Below are positions 1-7,144 of a stretch of DNA of 29,045 nt, piece by piece. The translations under genes were made by a program, and so were the position numbers. Below the pieces are notes generated by a model. That model was not told the DNA's origin, did not search any database, and worked only from the letters and a program-made list of their open reading frames with translations. This stretch comes from Symbiodinium natans (Eukaryota > Sar > Dinophyceae > Suessiales > Symbiodiniaceae), in contig CAJNDS010002646.1 of NCBI GenBank assembly GCA_905221605.1, positions 1,164,646 to 1,193,690 on the forward strand, given 5' to 3'. Within the stretch, counting starts at the first letter, position 1, and the number at the start of each line of letters is the position of its first letter.

Positions 1-144
1 GCAGTTTTGGGTTAGGGTTTCGGTCTTCAGAACCTCCTGCTTGACACTGGCGTGATGATGTCCCAACCCTGACAAATCTTGGGACTTGGTGCTCTCTACA
101 GCGTGCCTGTAGGCGCAGAAGGGGCGTAGAGTGATCATGGGGAC
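1..144 (-). CDS. Possible exon running off the window start
   Basis: The minus frame is open from position 144 to the window edge. It reads VPMITLRPFCAYRHAVEST near its start, then a basic, mixed-composition stretch. A CAG just upstream (145-147) follows TTTAGGG-type sequence on the minus strand and could be a 3' splice site. No family is recognised. The plus strand also has a short frame here (NLLLDTGVMMSQP after TCTTCAG), so the strand is unsure. The length (48 codons) is compatible with chance. Confidence 0.22.
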
Positions 145-159
145 CTGCGGCCCCTAAAC

Positions 160-228
160 CGTAAACCCTAAACCCTAAACCCTAAACCCTAAACCCTAAA
201 CCCTAAACCCTAAACCCTAAACCCTAAC
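160..228 (+). repeat. CCCTAAA telomere-like array
   Basis: About nine near-perfect CCCTAAA heptamers follow one CCGTAAA variant. The array is interstitial: unique sequence lies on both sides. It sits between two coding-like islands. Confidence 0.95.
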
Positions 229-247
229 AGTGCTTACAGGGCTTAGT

Positions 248-262
248 GGGGGGGGGGGGGGG
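248..262 (+). repeat. Poly-G run (15 G)
   Basis: An uninterrupted G run lies just after the CCCTAAA array. C/G runs recur next to arrays in this window (1859-1879, 8385-8398). Confidence 0.9.
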
Positions 263-263
263 C

Positions 264-375
264 TTATCATGCTTATCAGGGCTTGGGATAGGATTCGCGT
301 TTCGAAGGACGAGATCTGCAGACTGTTGCTGGCATCTCGTGCCGGGGCGCCCTGCTGCTCAAAGGCCTTTCGGGT
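264..375 (-). CDS. Coding-like island, strand uncertain
   Basis: The minus frame reads RKAFEQQGAPARDASNSLQ and then a hydrophobic-helical stretch with no stop. The plus strand also has an open frame (VSKDEICRLLLASRAGAP) through the same bases. The island is bounded by a telomere-like array on the right and by poly-G and another array on the left. No family is recognised. One of the two frames may be an exon, but the length alone proves nothing. Confidence 0.2.
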
Positions 376-417
376 TTAGGGCTTAGGGCTTAGGGCTTAG
401 GGTTTAGGGTTTAGGGT
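376..417 (+). repeat. CTTAGGG/TTTAGGG array
   Basis: Three CTTAGGG heptamers pass directly into TTTAGGG units, so the seven-base register is kept across the variant block. Confidence 0.9.
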
Positions 418-719
418 GCAAAGTTCAAGTTCAAGCGTCTTTGCGACACGCGGTGTCATACTACCAGCGTAGTGTGAAGCCTTTTATTAACCGTTGAGAG
501 CTGTGGGTAAGTCGGTTGCTGGATGCTTTGCTTGAGCACCCTTGGCTTCGCTGTCAGATATCTGAGTTTTTTTGACACACCGAACGTGCAACAATGCGAG
601 TTGCAAAAGCCTGGAAGAAGCCCGAGGCCTGCAGCCATCCCTAGACCACAAACCCTAAACCCCCAGGCCGACAAACAGCCACTACACCCGACACCCACAA
701 CCCTCAAACTCTCAAACCC
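418..719. other. Unique and degenerate sequence, no gene supported
   Basis: Two antisense frames overlap here (456-707 minus, 523-729 plus). Neither has recognisable features, and the plus frame ends in CCCTAAA-derived text. Nothing else is supported. Confidence 0.6.
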
Positions 720-850
720 GAGGGTTTAGGGCTTAGGGTTTAGGATTCAGGGTTTAGGGTTGAGGGTTTAGGGTTCAGGGATGTTCCGGGTGCGTGGTCT
801 CGAGATGCGTTAAGGTTAGAGGTTTAGGGTTTAGGGTTTAGGGTTTGAGG
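720..850 (+). repeat. Two degenerate TTTAGGG blocks
   Basis: Blocks at about 720-780 and 822-850 contain TTTAGGG with TTCAGGG, TTGAGGG and CTTAGGG variants. About 40 bp of unique DNA separates them. From 851 to 940 the DNA is unique with no supported gene. Confidence 0.85.
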
Positions 851-950
851 GGTAGTAGCCAAGGCTAGCCCAAATGCTGCGGATTGCCATGGGCCGGCAG
901 CCCAGTTTGTGGTCTGCCTTCTGAGAGTTTCTTTCCCAACAAACCCTAAA

Positions 951-1056
951 CCCTAAACCTTTTATGATTTTATCCTAACCCCCCTGAACCATGAACCCTA
1001 AACCTTTTATGATTTCATCTTAGCCCCCTAAACCCTAAACTTTTTATGATTTCGTC
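951..1056 (+). repeat. Three direct repeats of a telomere-unit plus TTTTATGATTT motif
   Basis: CCCTAAACCTTTTATGATTT recurs at 951 and 996, and with one change at 1033, each followed by YRTC-like sequence. Spacings are about 45 and 37 bp. The non-telomeric part is copied together with the heptamer, so these copies arose by duplication and not only by heptamer expansion. Confidence 0.8.
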
Positions 1057-1189
1057 TCCTAAACCCTAAACCCAAGCCCTAAACCCTAAATCCTAAACCC
1101 TGAAGCCGAGGCAGTTTGAGGTTGGCCTAGGGTGTAATTGATAGGATCGGAGAGTCGGCCTCGGAAGGCCCAGCCTTTGAGTCCTAAGT

Positions 1190-1278
1190 TAGGGTTTAGG
1201 GTTTAGGGTTTAGGGTTTAGGGTTTAGGGTTTAGGGTTTAGGGTTTAGGGTTTAGGGTTTAGGGTTTAGGGTTTAGGG
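1190..1278 (+). repeat. TTTAGGG array, about 12 perfect units
   Basis: This is a clean run of TTTAGGG. Its last TTTAG directly abuts the exon-like island that starts at 1277. Confidence 0.95.
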
Positions 1279-1352
1279 TGTCCGACAAGGCAGACCCCCT
1301 TGTTCTTCGCGCCTACGCGTCCAATCTGTGCCACACTTCAGAGGACAGGGAG
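1277..1352 (+). CDS. Candidate internal exon next to a telomere-like array
   Basis: The frame reads VSDKADPLVLRAYASNLCHT and then SEDREVLP before a stop inside the next CCCTAAA block. The putative 3' splice site is the TTTAG of the last array unit (AG at 1275-1276). A GAG|GTTTTG donor could follow at 1353. The composition is ordinary for a soluble protein. No family is recognised. It may belong to the same plus-strand gene as the islands at 1450, 1574 and 2899. Confidence 0.35.
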
Positions 1353-1449
1353 GTTTTGCCCTAAACCCTAAACCCTAAACCGTGTTTAGGGACTTAAGAT
1401 GAACTGGAGCTGTTCCTCCTTTTAGTCGCCAATTTGACGCTTCACCCAG

Positions 1450-1515
1450 GACCTCAAAAAGCCCGAGATGGCGCGACATTCCTTAAATTACAATGACGTT
1501 CTTATTCTGATTGAG
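1450..1515 (+). CDS. Candidate internal exon
   Basis: A pyrimidine-rich stretch ending in CACCCAG (AG at 1448-1449) is followed by the frame DLKKPEMARHSLNYNDVLIL-IEG. This frame then runs into CCCTAAA sequence and stops. The 5' splice site is not obvious. The strand matches the neighbouring islands at 1277 and 1574. No family is recognised. Confidence 0.33.
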
Positions 1516-1573
1516 GGAATCCCTAAACCCTAAACCCCAAAACCCTAAGCCCTAAACCCTAAAACCCTAAACC

Positions 1574-1684
1574 CTTAAAAGCGGTTTGGAGGCTCAGGGA
1601 AGGACGAGCCGATTTAAAGATTTTCTGCTGCCCACTTTGGCCCACACCTTGCACCACATGAGCCCTCCGTCAAGATGTCCCTAA
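1574..1684 (+). CDS. Candidate exon island
   Basis: The plus frame starts in CCCTTAAAAGC and includes GLEAQGRTSRFKDFLLPTLA followed by HTLHHMSPPSR. It stops where the next CCCTAAA array begins (TAA from CCCTAAA). It has a helical, mixed-charge look with no recognised domain. Arrays on both sides are in the CCCTAAA orientation. Confidence 0.33.
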   Translation, partial: LKSGLEAQGRTSRFKDFLLPTLAHTLHHMSPPSRCP

Positions 1685-1858
1685 ACCCTAAACCCTAAAC
1701 CCTAAACCCTAAACCCTAAACCCTAAACCCTAAACCCTAAACCCTAAACCCTAAACCCTAAACCCTAAACCCTAACCCCTAAACCTAAAAACCCTAAACC
1801 CTAAAAAACCCTAAACCCTAAACCCTAAACCCTAAACCCTAAACCCTAAAACCCTAAA
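1681..1858 (+). repeat. CCCTAAA array with slippage variants
   Basis: Perfect heptamers run to about 1773. After that come CCTAACCCCTAAACC and CCCTAAAAA variants and further CCCTAAA units. Confidence 0.95.
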
Positions 1859-1879
1859 CCCCCCCCCCCCCCCCCCCCC
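1859..1879 (+). repeat. Poly-C run (21 C)
   Basis: This C homopolymer is continuous with the end of the CCCTAAA array. Its true length is likely to be assembly-sensitive. Confidence 0.9.
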
Positions 1880-2480
1880 ACCCCATTTCGTTTTGTTCAG
1901 GGTTCCGTCAGCTACTCAAAGCCCAAACCCCCAACGCCAAGCCCTTAAACCCCCAAACCCCTAACATCCGGGATGCACATTCGGAACCTGCCAGGAGCCA
2001 TGCAAACGTGAACGTGATCAATCGCCAAGGCTGTCCACGTTTAGTGCTTCAGGGTTTTGGGGTTAGGATTTAGGGTTTACTGGGTCATTGTTGAAAATCA
2101 TTTTACATCTTTATGAATGCTTAAGCCCAACAAGGAACAAAACTCGTGATTCTTAAATAGTACCCAACAATGTTGCAGTTTCGGGTTTCTGGGTTCTTTT
2201 ACACAGCTGGTCGACACGAAAGAGTACCGACACCATACCCTAAACCCTCAACCGCGCGCCCCAAAGTACCAAGTGCTGCACAAAAGCCTGACTCCTTAGA
2301 ACACATGTACGGGTCGCTACAAACCCCAAGACCTGAACCAGGACCCTAAACCGTAAACCCTAAACCCCCAACCGAGTTACATCCCTTTAGGCACACGAGC
2401 CAGATGACCCCAAACCCTGTGTAGGTGTTAGGCACCCATCTAAACTATACAAGAGAGTGCTAGGACAATCCCTACACCGG
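1880..2480. other. Unique sequence with scattered CCCTAAA words
   Basis: This stretch has degenerate CCCAAACCC/CCCTAAACC words separated by unique DNA. No frame with splice context or recognisable features was seen. Confidence 0.6.
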
Positions 2481-2603
2481 TACTGGGAGGTTCATGAAAA
2501 GTTATAAGAAGGGTATAAGTAGGTTAGCGAAAGTTATAGCTGGTTCCAACCTTTTGTAGGGTACCTATAACCCTACTTAACACTACCCATGAACCTTCAA
2601 GTA
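2481..2603. mobile_element. Foldback (MITE-like) element, family A
   Basis: The left end TACTGGGAGGTTCATG pairs with the right end CATGAACCTTCAAGTA. Subterminal blocks such as GTTATAAG and CTATAACCCTACTT also recur in other family members. The element is 123 bp with no coding capacity. Reading the outer TA as a target duplication leaves an inverted repeat beginning CTTGGAGG, as expected of a non-autonomous Tc1/mariner-like element. That superfamily assignment is an inference. Confidence 0.75.
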
Positions 2604-2639
2604 GGCTTAAGCTGCTGCTCTGAGTGTTGGCAATAGCGT

Positions 2640-2890
2640 GCCAGCGCGCACTCTACTTTTCAACTCCCTAAACCGCCAAAGCCTAAACCCCTACGCCCTG
2701 AAACCCTTAAAGCCTAAACCTTTAACCCTGACACTCTAGACCACTAGCACCCTTAAACACCAAACCCCTAGACCTCGAAACCTAAAACCTTAACCCTCAA
2801 CCCTGACATTCCAAACCACTAGACCCCCTAGAGCCCTCATCCCCCACGAACCAGCACCCCAAAACCCTAAACCCTAAACCCTAACCCTAG
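2640..2890 (+). repeat. Degenerate CCCTAAA-derived tract
   Basis: The tract contains many CCTAAACCCC, AACCCTGAC and AACCCTCAACC words. It ends in four cleaner CCCTAA(A) units at about 2864-2890. No gene is supported. Confidence 0.75.
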
Positions 2891-2898
2891 ACCTGCAG

Positions 2899-2981
2899 GC
2901 CAGTCTGCCCTACATCTGGCGGCCAAAGCGGGCCTCGGCGACGTCCTTGCCAGCTCTCCTAGACCATGGGAGCCGAGCCCT
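2899..2981 (+). CDS. Ankyrin-repeat exon
   Basis: After an ACCTGCAG acceptor (AG at 2897-2898) the frame is (G)QSALHLAAKAGLGDVLASS followed by PRPWEPSP. It ends at a CCT|GTACGT donor. The G-x-(S/T)-ALHLAA-x-x-G core is the first helix and turn of an ankyrin repeat, and GLGDVLA fits the second helix. The exon is 83 nt: two leading bases complete a split codon, then 27 codons. A protein-interaction role is all the motif implies. A second ankyrin-like exon at 4731-4799 lies on the same strand. This is the only exon in the mosaic with a recognisable family signature. Confidence 0.55.
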
Positions 2982-3011
2982 GTACGTTTGTTTTGGGTGG
3001 GGGGTTAAGGT

Positions 3012-3158
3012 TTGGGGTTTAGGGTTTAGGGTTTAGGGTTTTGGACCTAGGGAGCTTAGGGTTTGGGGCTTCAGGGTTGCAGGTCCGGAGTTTGAGGGCT
3101 ATGGGGTTTCGGAGTTGAGGTGTGTAGACCCTAAACCCTAAACCCTAAACCCTAAACC
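3012..3158 (+). repeat. TTTAGGG block followed by an opposed CCCTAAA block
   Basis: TTTAGGG units at about 3012-3041 are followed by 80 bp of G-rich degenerate sequence and then CCCTAAA units at about 3128-3158. The orientation therefore flips within 90 bp. Confidence 0.85.
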
Positions 3159-3184
3159 GTAGGTTCAAGGTTTCAAGGCTTTGC

Positions 3185-3266
3185 CCGAAGCCCTGTAGTC
3201 ATCTCGTCTATAAAAATCCGCAAACCCCGGAACCCTGAGCCTTCAATCTGTAGACCACTCAAAAAG
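3185..3266 (-). CDS. Weak exon candidate
   Basis: On the minus strand, TCTACAG (a possible acceptor) is followed by IEGSGFRGLRIFIDEMTTGL and RAKP, then a stop. The frame lies between two telomere-like arrays. No family is recognised, and the length is within chance expectation. Confidence 0.2.
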
Positions 3267-3267
3267 C

Positions 3268-3349
3268 ATTAGGGTTTAGGGTTTAGGGTTTAGGGTTGAG
3301 GGTTGAGGGTTGAGGGTTTAGGGTTTAGGGTTTAGGGTTTAGGGTTTAG
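3268..3349 (+). repeat. TTTAGGG array with a TTGAGGG block
   Basis: TTTAGGG units surround three to four consecutive TTGAGGG heptamers at about 3294-3317. The seven-base register is intact. Confidence 0.9.
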
Positions 3350-3360
3350 ACATGTCTCAG

Positions 3361-3404
3361 ACCTTTGTTCCAACGGGGATTTCGGCTCTACATGGTCAGC
3401 ATGG
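3361..3404 (+). CDS. Candidate mini-exon
   Basis: Acceptor CATGTCTCAG at 3359-3360 follows a TTTAGGG array. The frame TFVPTGISALHGQHG ends at a GG|GTATGT donor. An in-frame ATG lies upstream (3353), so the frame could also start there. GISALHG loosely recalls the start of an ankyrin helix, but this is too short to call. It is on the same strand as the ankyrin exon. Confidence 0.3.
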
Positions 3405-3429
3405 GTATGTACATACAAGCAGCCGTATT

Positions 3430-3510
3430 TCAACAGGGACCCTAAACTCTAAGCCCTAAACCCTAGACTCTAAGCCCTAAACCCTAAACCCTACACCCTA
3501 AACCCTAAAC
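3430..3510 (+). repeat. Degenerate CCCTAAA array
   Basis: The units mix CCCTAAA with CTCTAAG, CCCTAGA and CCCTACA variants. Bases 3511-3695 hold no supported gene apart from a short degenerate TTTAGGG run at about 3616-3650. Confidence 0.85.
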
Positions 3511-3696
3511 CTATATATTTAATGTGCACCCCACAAGGGACCACCATGCGGACAGGCACGTGGAGACCTATAGTAGTGCATGAACAGGCGATCCTGTGAG
3601 GCCAAACCCTTTCGAGTTTAGGGTGTAGGGTTTAGGGTTTAGGATTTAGGGCAACCTTATGCACTAAGCCCCTCAAGCCCGACAGCCCCCTCGTGC

Positions 3697-3780
3697 CTAA
3701 ACTCCTACACCCTCCAAGGCGTGGATGGCGTGCAATGTGACTCATGCTCTCCTGCCAGAAGCCCAGCGCCTAAACGACAA
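3697..3780 (+). CDS. Weak exon candidate
   Basis: The plus frame reads TPSKAWMACNVTHALLPEAQ then RLNDKGG, between degenerate CCCTAAA text and a TTTAGGG block. No clear splice pair or family is seen. It is listed because strand and spacing fit the neighbouring plus-strand islands. Confidence 0.22.
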
Positions 3781-3829
3781 GGGCGGTTTAATGCTTAGGG
3801 CTTAGGGTTTAGGGTTAAGGGTTTAGGGC

Positions 3830-3860
3830 TACTTGGAGGTTCGCGGGTAGTCGTAAGTAG
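3830..3860 (+). mobile_element. Solo left arm of foldback family A
   Basis: TACTTGGAGGTTCGCGGGTA is followed by GTCGTAAGTAG, matching the left arm of family A. No partner arm lies within 150 bp. It directly follows TTTAGGGC, as do the copies at 24451 and 27381. Confidence 0.6.
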
Positions 3861-3936
3861 CTTCTTGGGCAGTTTAGGGTTCAGGTTTTAGGGTTAGGGT
3901 TCGGTGTTTAGGGTTTAGGGTTTAGGGTTTAGGGCG

Positions 3937-4041
3937 ATGACTGTCGCAGGAGAGAGTTCCAAAGGCCTCAAAAACATCGTAGAGATGTGCTGTAGGGGAT
4001 TTCATGCAGCTGTGCAGTGCAAGGTCTGGCCTAAACCCTAA
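3937..4041 (+). CDS. Candidate exon between opposed arrays
   Basis: The frame starts ATG just after TTTAGGGCG and reads MTVAGESSKGLKNIVEMCCR then GFHAAVQCK. An AAG|GTCTGG donor could follow at 4024. Without splicing the frame ends at 4041 inside the next CCCTAAA array. GTCGCAG at 3943-3949 is an alternative acceptor. No family is recognised. Confidence 0.35.
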   Translation: MTVAGESSKGLKNIVEMCCRGFHAAVQCKVWPKP

Positions 4042-4283
4042 ACCCTAAACCCTAAACCCTAAACCCTAAACCCTAAACCCTAAACCCTAAACCCTAAACC
4101 CTAAACCCTAAACCCTAAACCCTAAAACTAAACCCTAAACCCTAAACCCTAAACCCTAAACCCTAAACCCTAAACCCTAAACCCTAAACCCTAAACCCTA
4201 AACCCTAAACCCTAAACCCTAAACCCTAAACCCTAAACCCTAACCCTAAACCCTAAACCCTAACCCTAAACCCCAAACCCTAA
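4031..4283 (+). repeat. Longest CCCTAAA array in the window
   Basis: About 250 bp of CCCTAAA contains rare one-base losses (CCCTAA, AACTAAACC). It is interstitial: unique DNA and a foldback element follow on the right. Confidence 0.97.
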
Positions 4284-4368
4284 TTCGACTCCAGACCCTA
4301 AGCCCTGACCCGTACTGCCTAAAGCCCTAAACCAAAAAGCCTTCCACCTTTGACCCTAAACCCTAAGC

Positions 4369-4468
4369 TTGGGATGTTCCCCCCCTTACCCTAACAGTCC
4401 TTAAACGCGACTATAGTTACCCCCCATTGTAATCCCGGCTAAGGTTAGTATAAGGGGGAACATCCCAA
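4369..4468. mobile_element. Foldback element, family B, copy 1
   Basis: TTGGGATGTTCCCCC at the left end pairs with GGGGGAACATCCCAA at the right. The internal blocks CTAACAGTCCTT, ATTGTAATCCC and GTTAGTATAAG recur in the copy at 23754-23854, which is in the opposite orientation. The element is 100 bp, non-coding and embedded in CCCTAAA-derived sequence. Confidence 0.8.
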
Positions 4469-4655
4469 ACCTAAACCCTCAACCCTCAACCCCCCAAAAC
4501 CACAACCCCAGAGCCCTTAGGCCCAAACCCTAACAGTTCGCTTTGGCAAAACTTATTCATGTCCCTTCTTTCATACTCAGAAAAAAAACCTGCTCATAGC
4601 TAACTTTCAATGGATTTACAGCACAACTCAGCGAAGCCGAAGCTCCCCAACCAAA

Positions 4656-4719
4656 TTTAGGGTTTAGGGTTTAGGGTTTAGGGTTTAGGGTTTAGGGTTT
4701 TAGGGTTTTAGGGTTTTAG
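4656..4719 (+). repeat. TTTAGGG array
   Basis: TTTAGGG units end in three TTTTAGGG octamers. The last TTTTAGG directly precedes the island at 4720. Confidence 0.95.
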
Positions 4720-4730
4720 GCAAGCTGCAG

Positions 4731-4799
4731 GAGCTTGAGGGACGCCGAGGGCCACCTTGCCGGGGACTACGCGCGCCAAGCAGGGGTCGGCGCCATGGG
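4731..4799 (+). CDS. Candidate exon, ankyrin-like
   Basis: The acceptor AGCTGCAG has its AG at 4729-4730. The frame reads SLRDAEGHLAGDYARQAGVG then AM, ending at a GG|GTAGGG donor whose GT opens the next TTTAGGG array. D-x-x-G-H-L-A-x-D-Y-A-R-x-x-G resembles the loop and first helix of an ankyrin repeat, in the variant with DYAR at the helix end. With the exon at 2899 this suggests one plus-strand ankyrin gene whose introns are telomere-like arrays. The minus strand is also open here, so the call is tentative. Confidence 0.38.
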
Positions 4800-4905
4800 G
4801 TAGGGTTTAGGGTTTAGGGTTTAGGGTTTAGGGTTTAGGGTTTAGGGTTTAGGGTTTAGGGTTTAGGGTTTAGGGTTTAGGGTTTAGGGTTTAGGGTTGA
4901 GGTTA
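4799..4905 (+). repeat. TTTAGGG array, about 14 units
   Basis: A clean array starts directly at the end of the ankyrin-like island. Confidence 0.95.
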
Positions 4906-4926
4906 GGTTTTCTGGGTTCTCAGGGG

Positions 4927-5041
4927 TAGTTGGAGGTTCATGAGTAGTTACAAGTAGGGTTCTAAGCAAGGCAACTTCTACGTATCGCCTTACTTGAGGT
5001 ACTCATAACCCTAGATAGAACTACCCATGAACCTCCAAGTA
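4927..5041. mobile_element. Foldback element, family A
   Basis: The left arm TAGTTGGAGGTTCATGAGTA pairs with the right arm TACCCATGAACCTCCAAGTA. The element is 115 bp. Internal ACTCATAACCCTA blocks resemble those in other copies. The right end abuts CGGTTTAGGG. Confidence 0.8.
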
Positions 5042-5438
5042 CGGTTTAGGGAGGGTGCGGGGGCGGGGGCCTCCTGCCTAAACCCTAAACGCTCCATTTG
5101 GGGGTTGTTCTAAAATTAGGCTCGATTGTTTCCGTGTAGTCCTTAATTCAGGGTACCAACAAAGGGTCTATAACATACACCATTTGTGGTACAAGGTTTA
5201 GAGTGAAACCCAAACTAAAAGCGTCAACTCAACAAACCCTAAACCCTAAACCCTAGCGGGACTTGGGCGGTTTTAAGGGTCGGGGTGCTGGGGGGTGGTT
5301 TGCACCTGAAGCCACAGACCTCTCCGAACAGTCCTGCACATGACACAGCCTGCCTGCACGTAGATCCCTATGGGTCCAGGGTGGTTTAGGTTTCTTTTGA
5401 CTCAGGGTCTAACACCCTGCAACATTGTGGATACTTAC
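5042..5438. other. Unique sequence with one short CCCTAAA block
   Basis: CCCTAAA units lie at about 5236-5256. A plus frame WFAPEATDLSEQSCT at about 5299-5340 is too short to support. Nothing else was recognised. Confidence 0.5.
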
Positions 5439-5530
5439 TTGGCCCTTCCTGGGGTTGAACCGAAATAGGTTCCACAGCTTCATAGGGTCCCGACACCCAC
5501 CCCAGCTGTACTTCGACGCTCCGAGACCAT
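5439..5530 (-). CDS. Candidate internal exon with consensus splice sites
   Basis: On the minus strand TCCCGCAG is followed by a 92-nt island ending GGGCCAA|GTAAGTAT, a near-ideal eukaryotic donor. The frame reads WSRSVEVQLGWVSGPYEAVE then PISVQPQEGP, and remains open for over 60 codons if unspliced. No family is recognised. It is one of the better splice-bounded candidates in the left half. The minus frame at 5804-6013 could be an upstream exon of the same gene. Confidence 0.4.
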
Positions 5531-5678
5531 CTGCGGGATTTAGGGTTCAGGGTTTAGGGTCAGGTGATTGAGACCTGTTCTCTGGGACTCCTGGCACATG
5601 CCCTGACGATAAAACCCTATCTTAAACGCCTAAGTCCCAAACCTCAACCCTAAACCCTCGGGCCCGCTGGCCGCTTCT

Positions 5679-5858
5679 ATGCGCGAGCAATGTGCTGCAC
5701 ATTCGGTTGGCAGCTGGAGTCCTACTTTTGACGATGTTGAGTGGCAACATTCTCTGGAGGCTGGTCTGGAGACTGCGCGTGTTACCACGTACCTGAACTG
5801 GCTTCAGGCCGGCAGAGACGACCTTGGCAGGCGCTGGCGGCGTCTCTTGCTGCTGTGA
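5679..5858 (+). CDS. Small intact ORF, 59 codons
   Basis: An ATG-to-TGA frame reads MREQCAAHSVGSWSPTFDDV, then EWQHSLEAGLETARVTTYLN, then WLQAGRDDLGRRWRRLLLL. It has an amphipathic helical look and a basic-leucine C-terminus. No family is recognised. The minus strand at 5804-6013 is also open, so this may be the shadow of a minus-strand exon. Confidence 0.3.
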   Translation: MREQCAAHSVGSWSPTFDDVEWQHSLEAGLETARVTTYLNWLQAGRDDLGRRWRRLLLL

Positions 5859-6013
5859 CGGCCAAGGTGGGGTGAGAGCGGTAGGCCCGCCGCCGCGCTG
5901 CGAAGAAGTGCGCGAGCCTCCGAATCGTCCTCTGAGTCGACCCGGAGCTCGGCTTCAAGGTTTGCAGAAGCTGGCGCGCGCGGTTTCCGGAGAGCGGCGA
6001 GCCTGCTCCGTCT
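5804..6013 (-). CDS. Open minus frame, possible exon with acidic and basic clusters
   Basis: Sixty-nine codons without a stop. The frame includes ASANLEAELRVDSEDDSEAR, then ALLRSAAAGLPLSPHLGRHS, then a basic SKRRRQRLPR cluster. CGGAGCAG near 6000 could be an acceptor. The plus strand is open in two frames across the same bases, including a serine-rich one (RASESSSESTRSS). High GC therefore makes all frames permissive here. The acidic-then-basic layout suggests a disordered nuclear-type segment if it is real. Confidence 0.28.
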   Translation of the reverse strand, partial: RRSRLAALRKPRAPASANLEAELRVDSEDDSEARALLRSAAAGLPLSPHLGRHSSKRRRQRLPRSSLPA

Positions 6014-6059
6014 TCATTCTCAACCTATGCCCGGTGGAAACGACCGGCTCTGCCCAAGG

Positions 6060-6400
6060 CCCTAAGACCCTCGAAGGACCGAAAGCCCTTAAAGCCCCCA
6101 AAGCCATAAAAACCCTCCTCAAAAGCCCTGGAAGCCCTAAACCCCTAAAGCCCTACCACCCGAAGCCCTGAAGCCCCAAAAGGCATCAAAGGCCTTGTAA
6201 GCATTCTAATATGAATAGCTTTTTTGTAATATGGGAATTATAAATGTCCAATAAGACAAATAAACCATGAGTAAGCCCTGAAACCCTAGAAGCCTCAGAA
6301 CCCAAAGCCCTAAAACCCCCAAGTAAGCCCTGCAAGCCCCACCCTAAAACCTAAACCCTAAACCCTAAACCCTAAACCCTAAACCCTAAACCCTTTAAGA
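6060..6400 (+). repeat. Degenerate GCCCTAAAGCC tract and CCCTAAA array
   Basis: Low-complexity words such as AAAGCCCTAAAGCCC are followed by an AT-rich 70-bp insert (about 6195-6265). Six CCCTAAA units follow at about 6350-6392. The plus frame that crosses 6050-6171 is built from these words and is not considered coding. Confidence 0.75.
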
Positions 6401-6529
6401 AACCATTCGTAAGCCCCGCAGCCAGATCAAGCCCGAAGTCTTGGAGAAGCTGAGCCTTCCCGCCAAAGCCTCCGGCTCGCTGCGCTCAGGTGCCGGGAGC
6501 GAGTGAGTGAGAGCGTGTCTGTGTGTAGG

Positions 6530-6745
6530 GTTTAGGATTTAGGATTTAGGGTTTAGGGTTTAGGGTTTAGGGTTTAGGGTTTAGAGGGGCTTCGGGGGGT
6601 TTAGGGGACTGTAGGGCTCACACCCTACATGACAAACCTCAAGGGGACGCAGGGCGGGGGGGAGAAGGGGGGGGGGGGGAAATGGGGCTGGCGACTCAAG
6701 GGCTCTTAGAGGGTAGAGGGTTTAGGGTTTAGGGTTTAGGGTTCA
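6530..6745 (+). repeat. TTTAGGG arrays with G-rich spacer
   Basis: TTTAGGG units at 6528-6583 (first two TTTAGGA) and 6719-6742 are separated by G-rich unique DNA including a run of nine or more G at about 6671-6679. Confidence 0.85.
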
Positions 6746-7142
6746 CCCGACATGTCGGGCGCATTTCAAGCGGGATTTCCCCCAGAGGTTTGGGGTTTGG
6801 GGTTTGGGATGGTGTGGGTGCGAGGCAGTCTCCGTCCATGCACACCTCAAGACGTGCTTGAAAAGTCGGGCTACGTATTTCTCAAGCTGCAGCTGCCCTA
6901 CGTGTGACCCTGCTGATACTAGTAAACAGTCACCCTAAACCCTAAACCCTAAACCCTTAAAAGGTAGGGGGTCAGGCCTGAGGTTAGGGTACTGGATGAA
7001 TGCTCGTGGTTTAGGGTTTAGGGTATAGGGCTTAGGGTAGTTAAAGTTTTCAGTAAGGCAACCTTTGTATATAATCCGTTAGAGACACATCGACACCAAC
7101 TTATCTATGGTTCTCCAGGAACCACCTCCAAGTACACCTCCT
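6746..7142. other. Unique DNA with a CCCTAAA block and a decayed foldback arm
   Basis: CCCTAAA units at about 6932-6957 and TTTAGGG at 7010-7025. AACCACCTCCAAGTAC at about 7121-7137 resembles the right arm of foldback family A, but no matching left arm is clear. No gene is supported. Confidence 0.45.
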
Positions 7143-7144
7143 AG

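Noticed and set aside
4031-4283. Chromosome-end telomere
   Set aside because: The array is followed by unique DNA and mobile elements. Arrays throughout the window occur in both orientations and are short, so they are interstitial.
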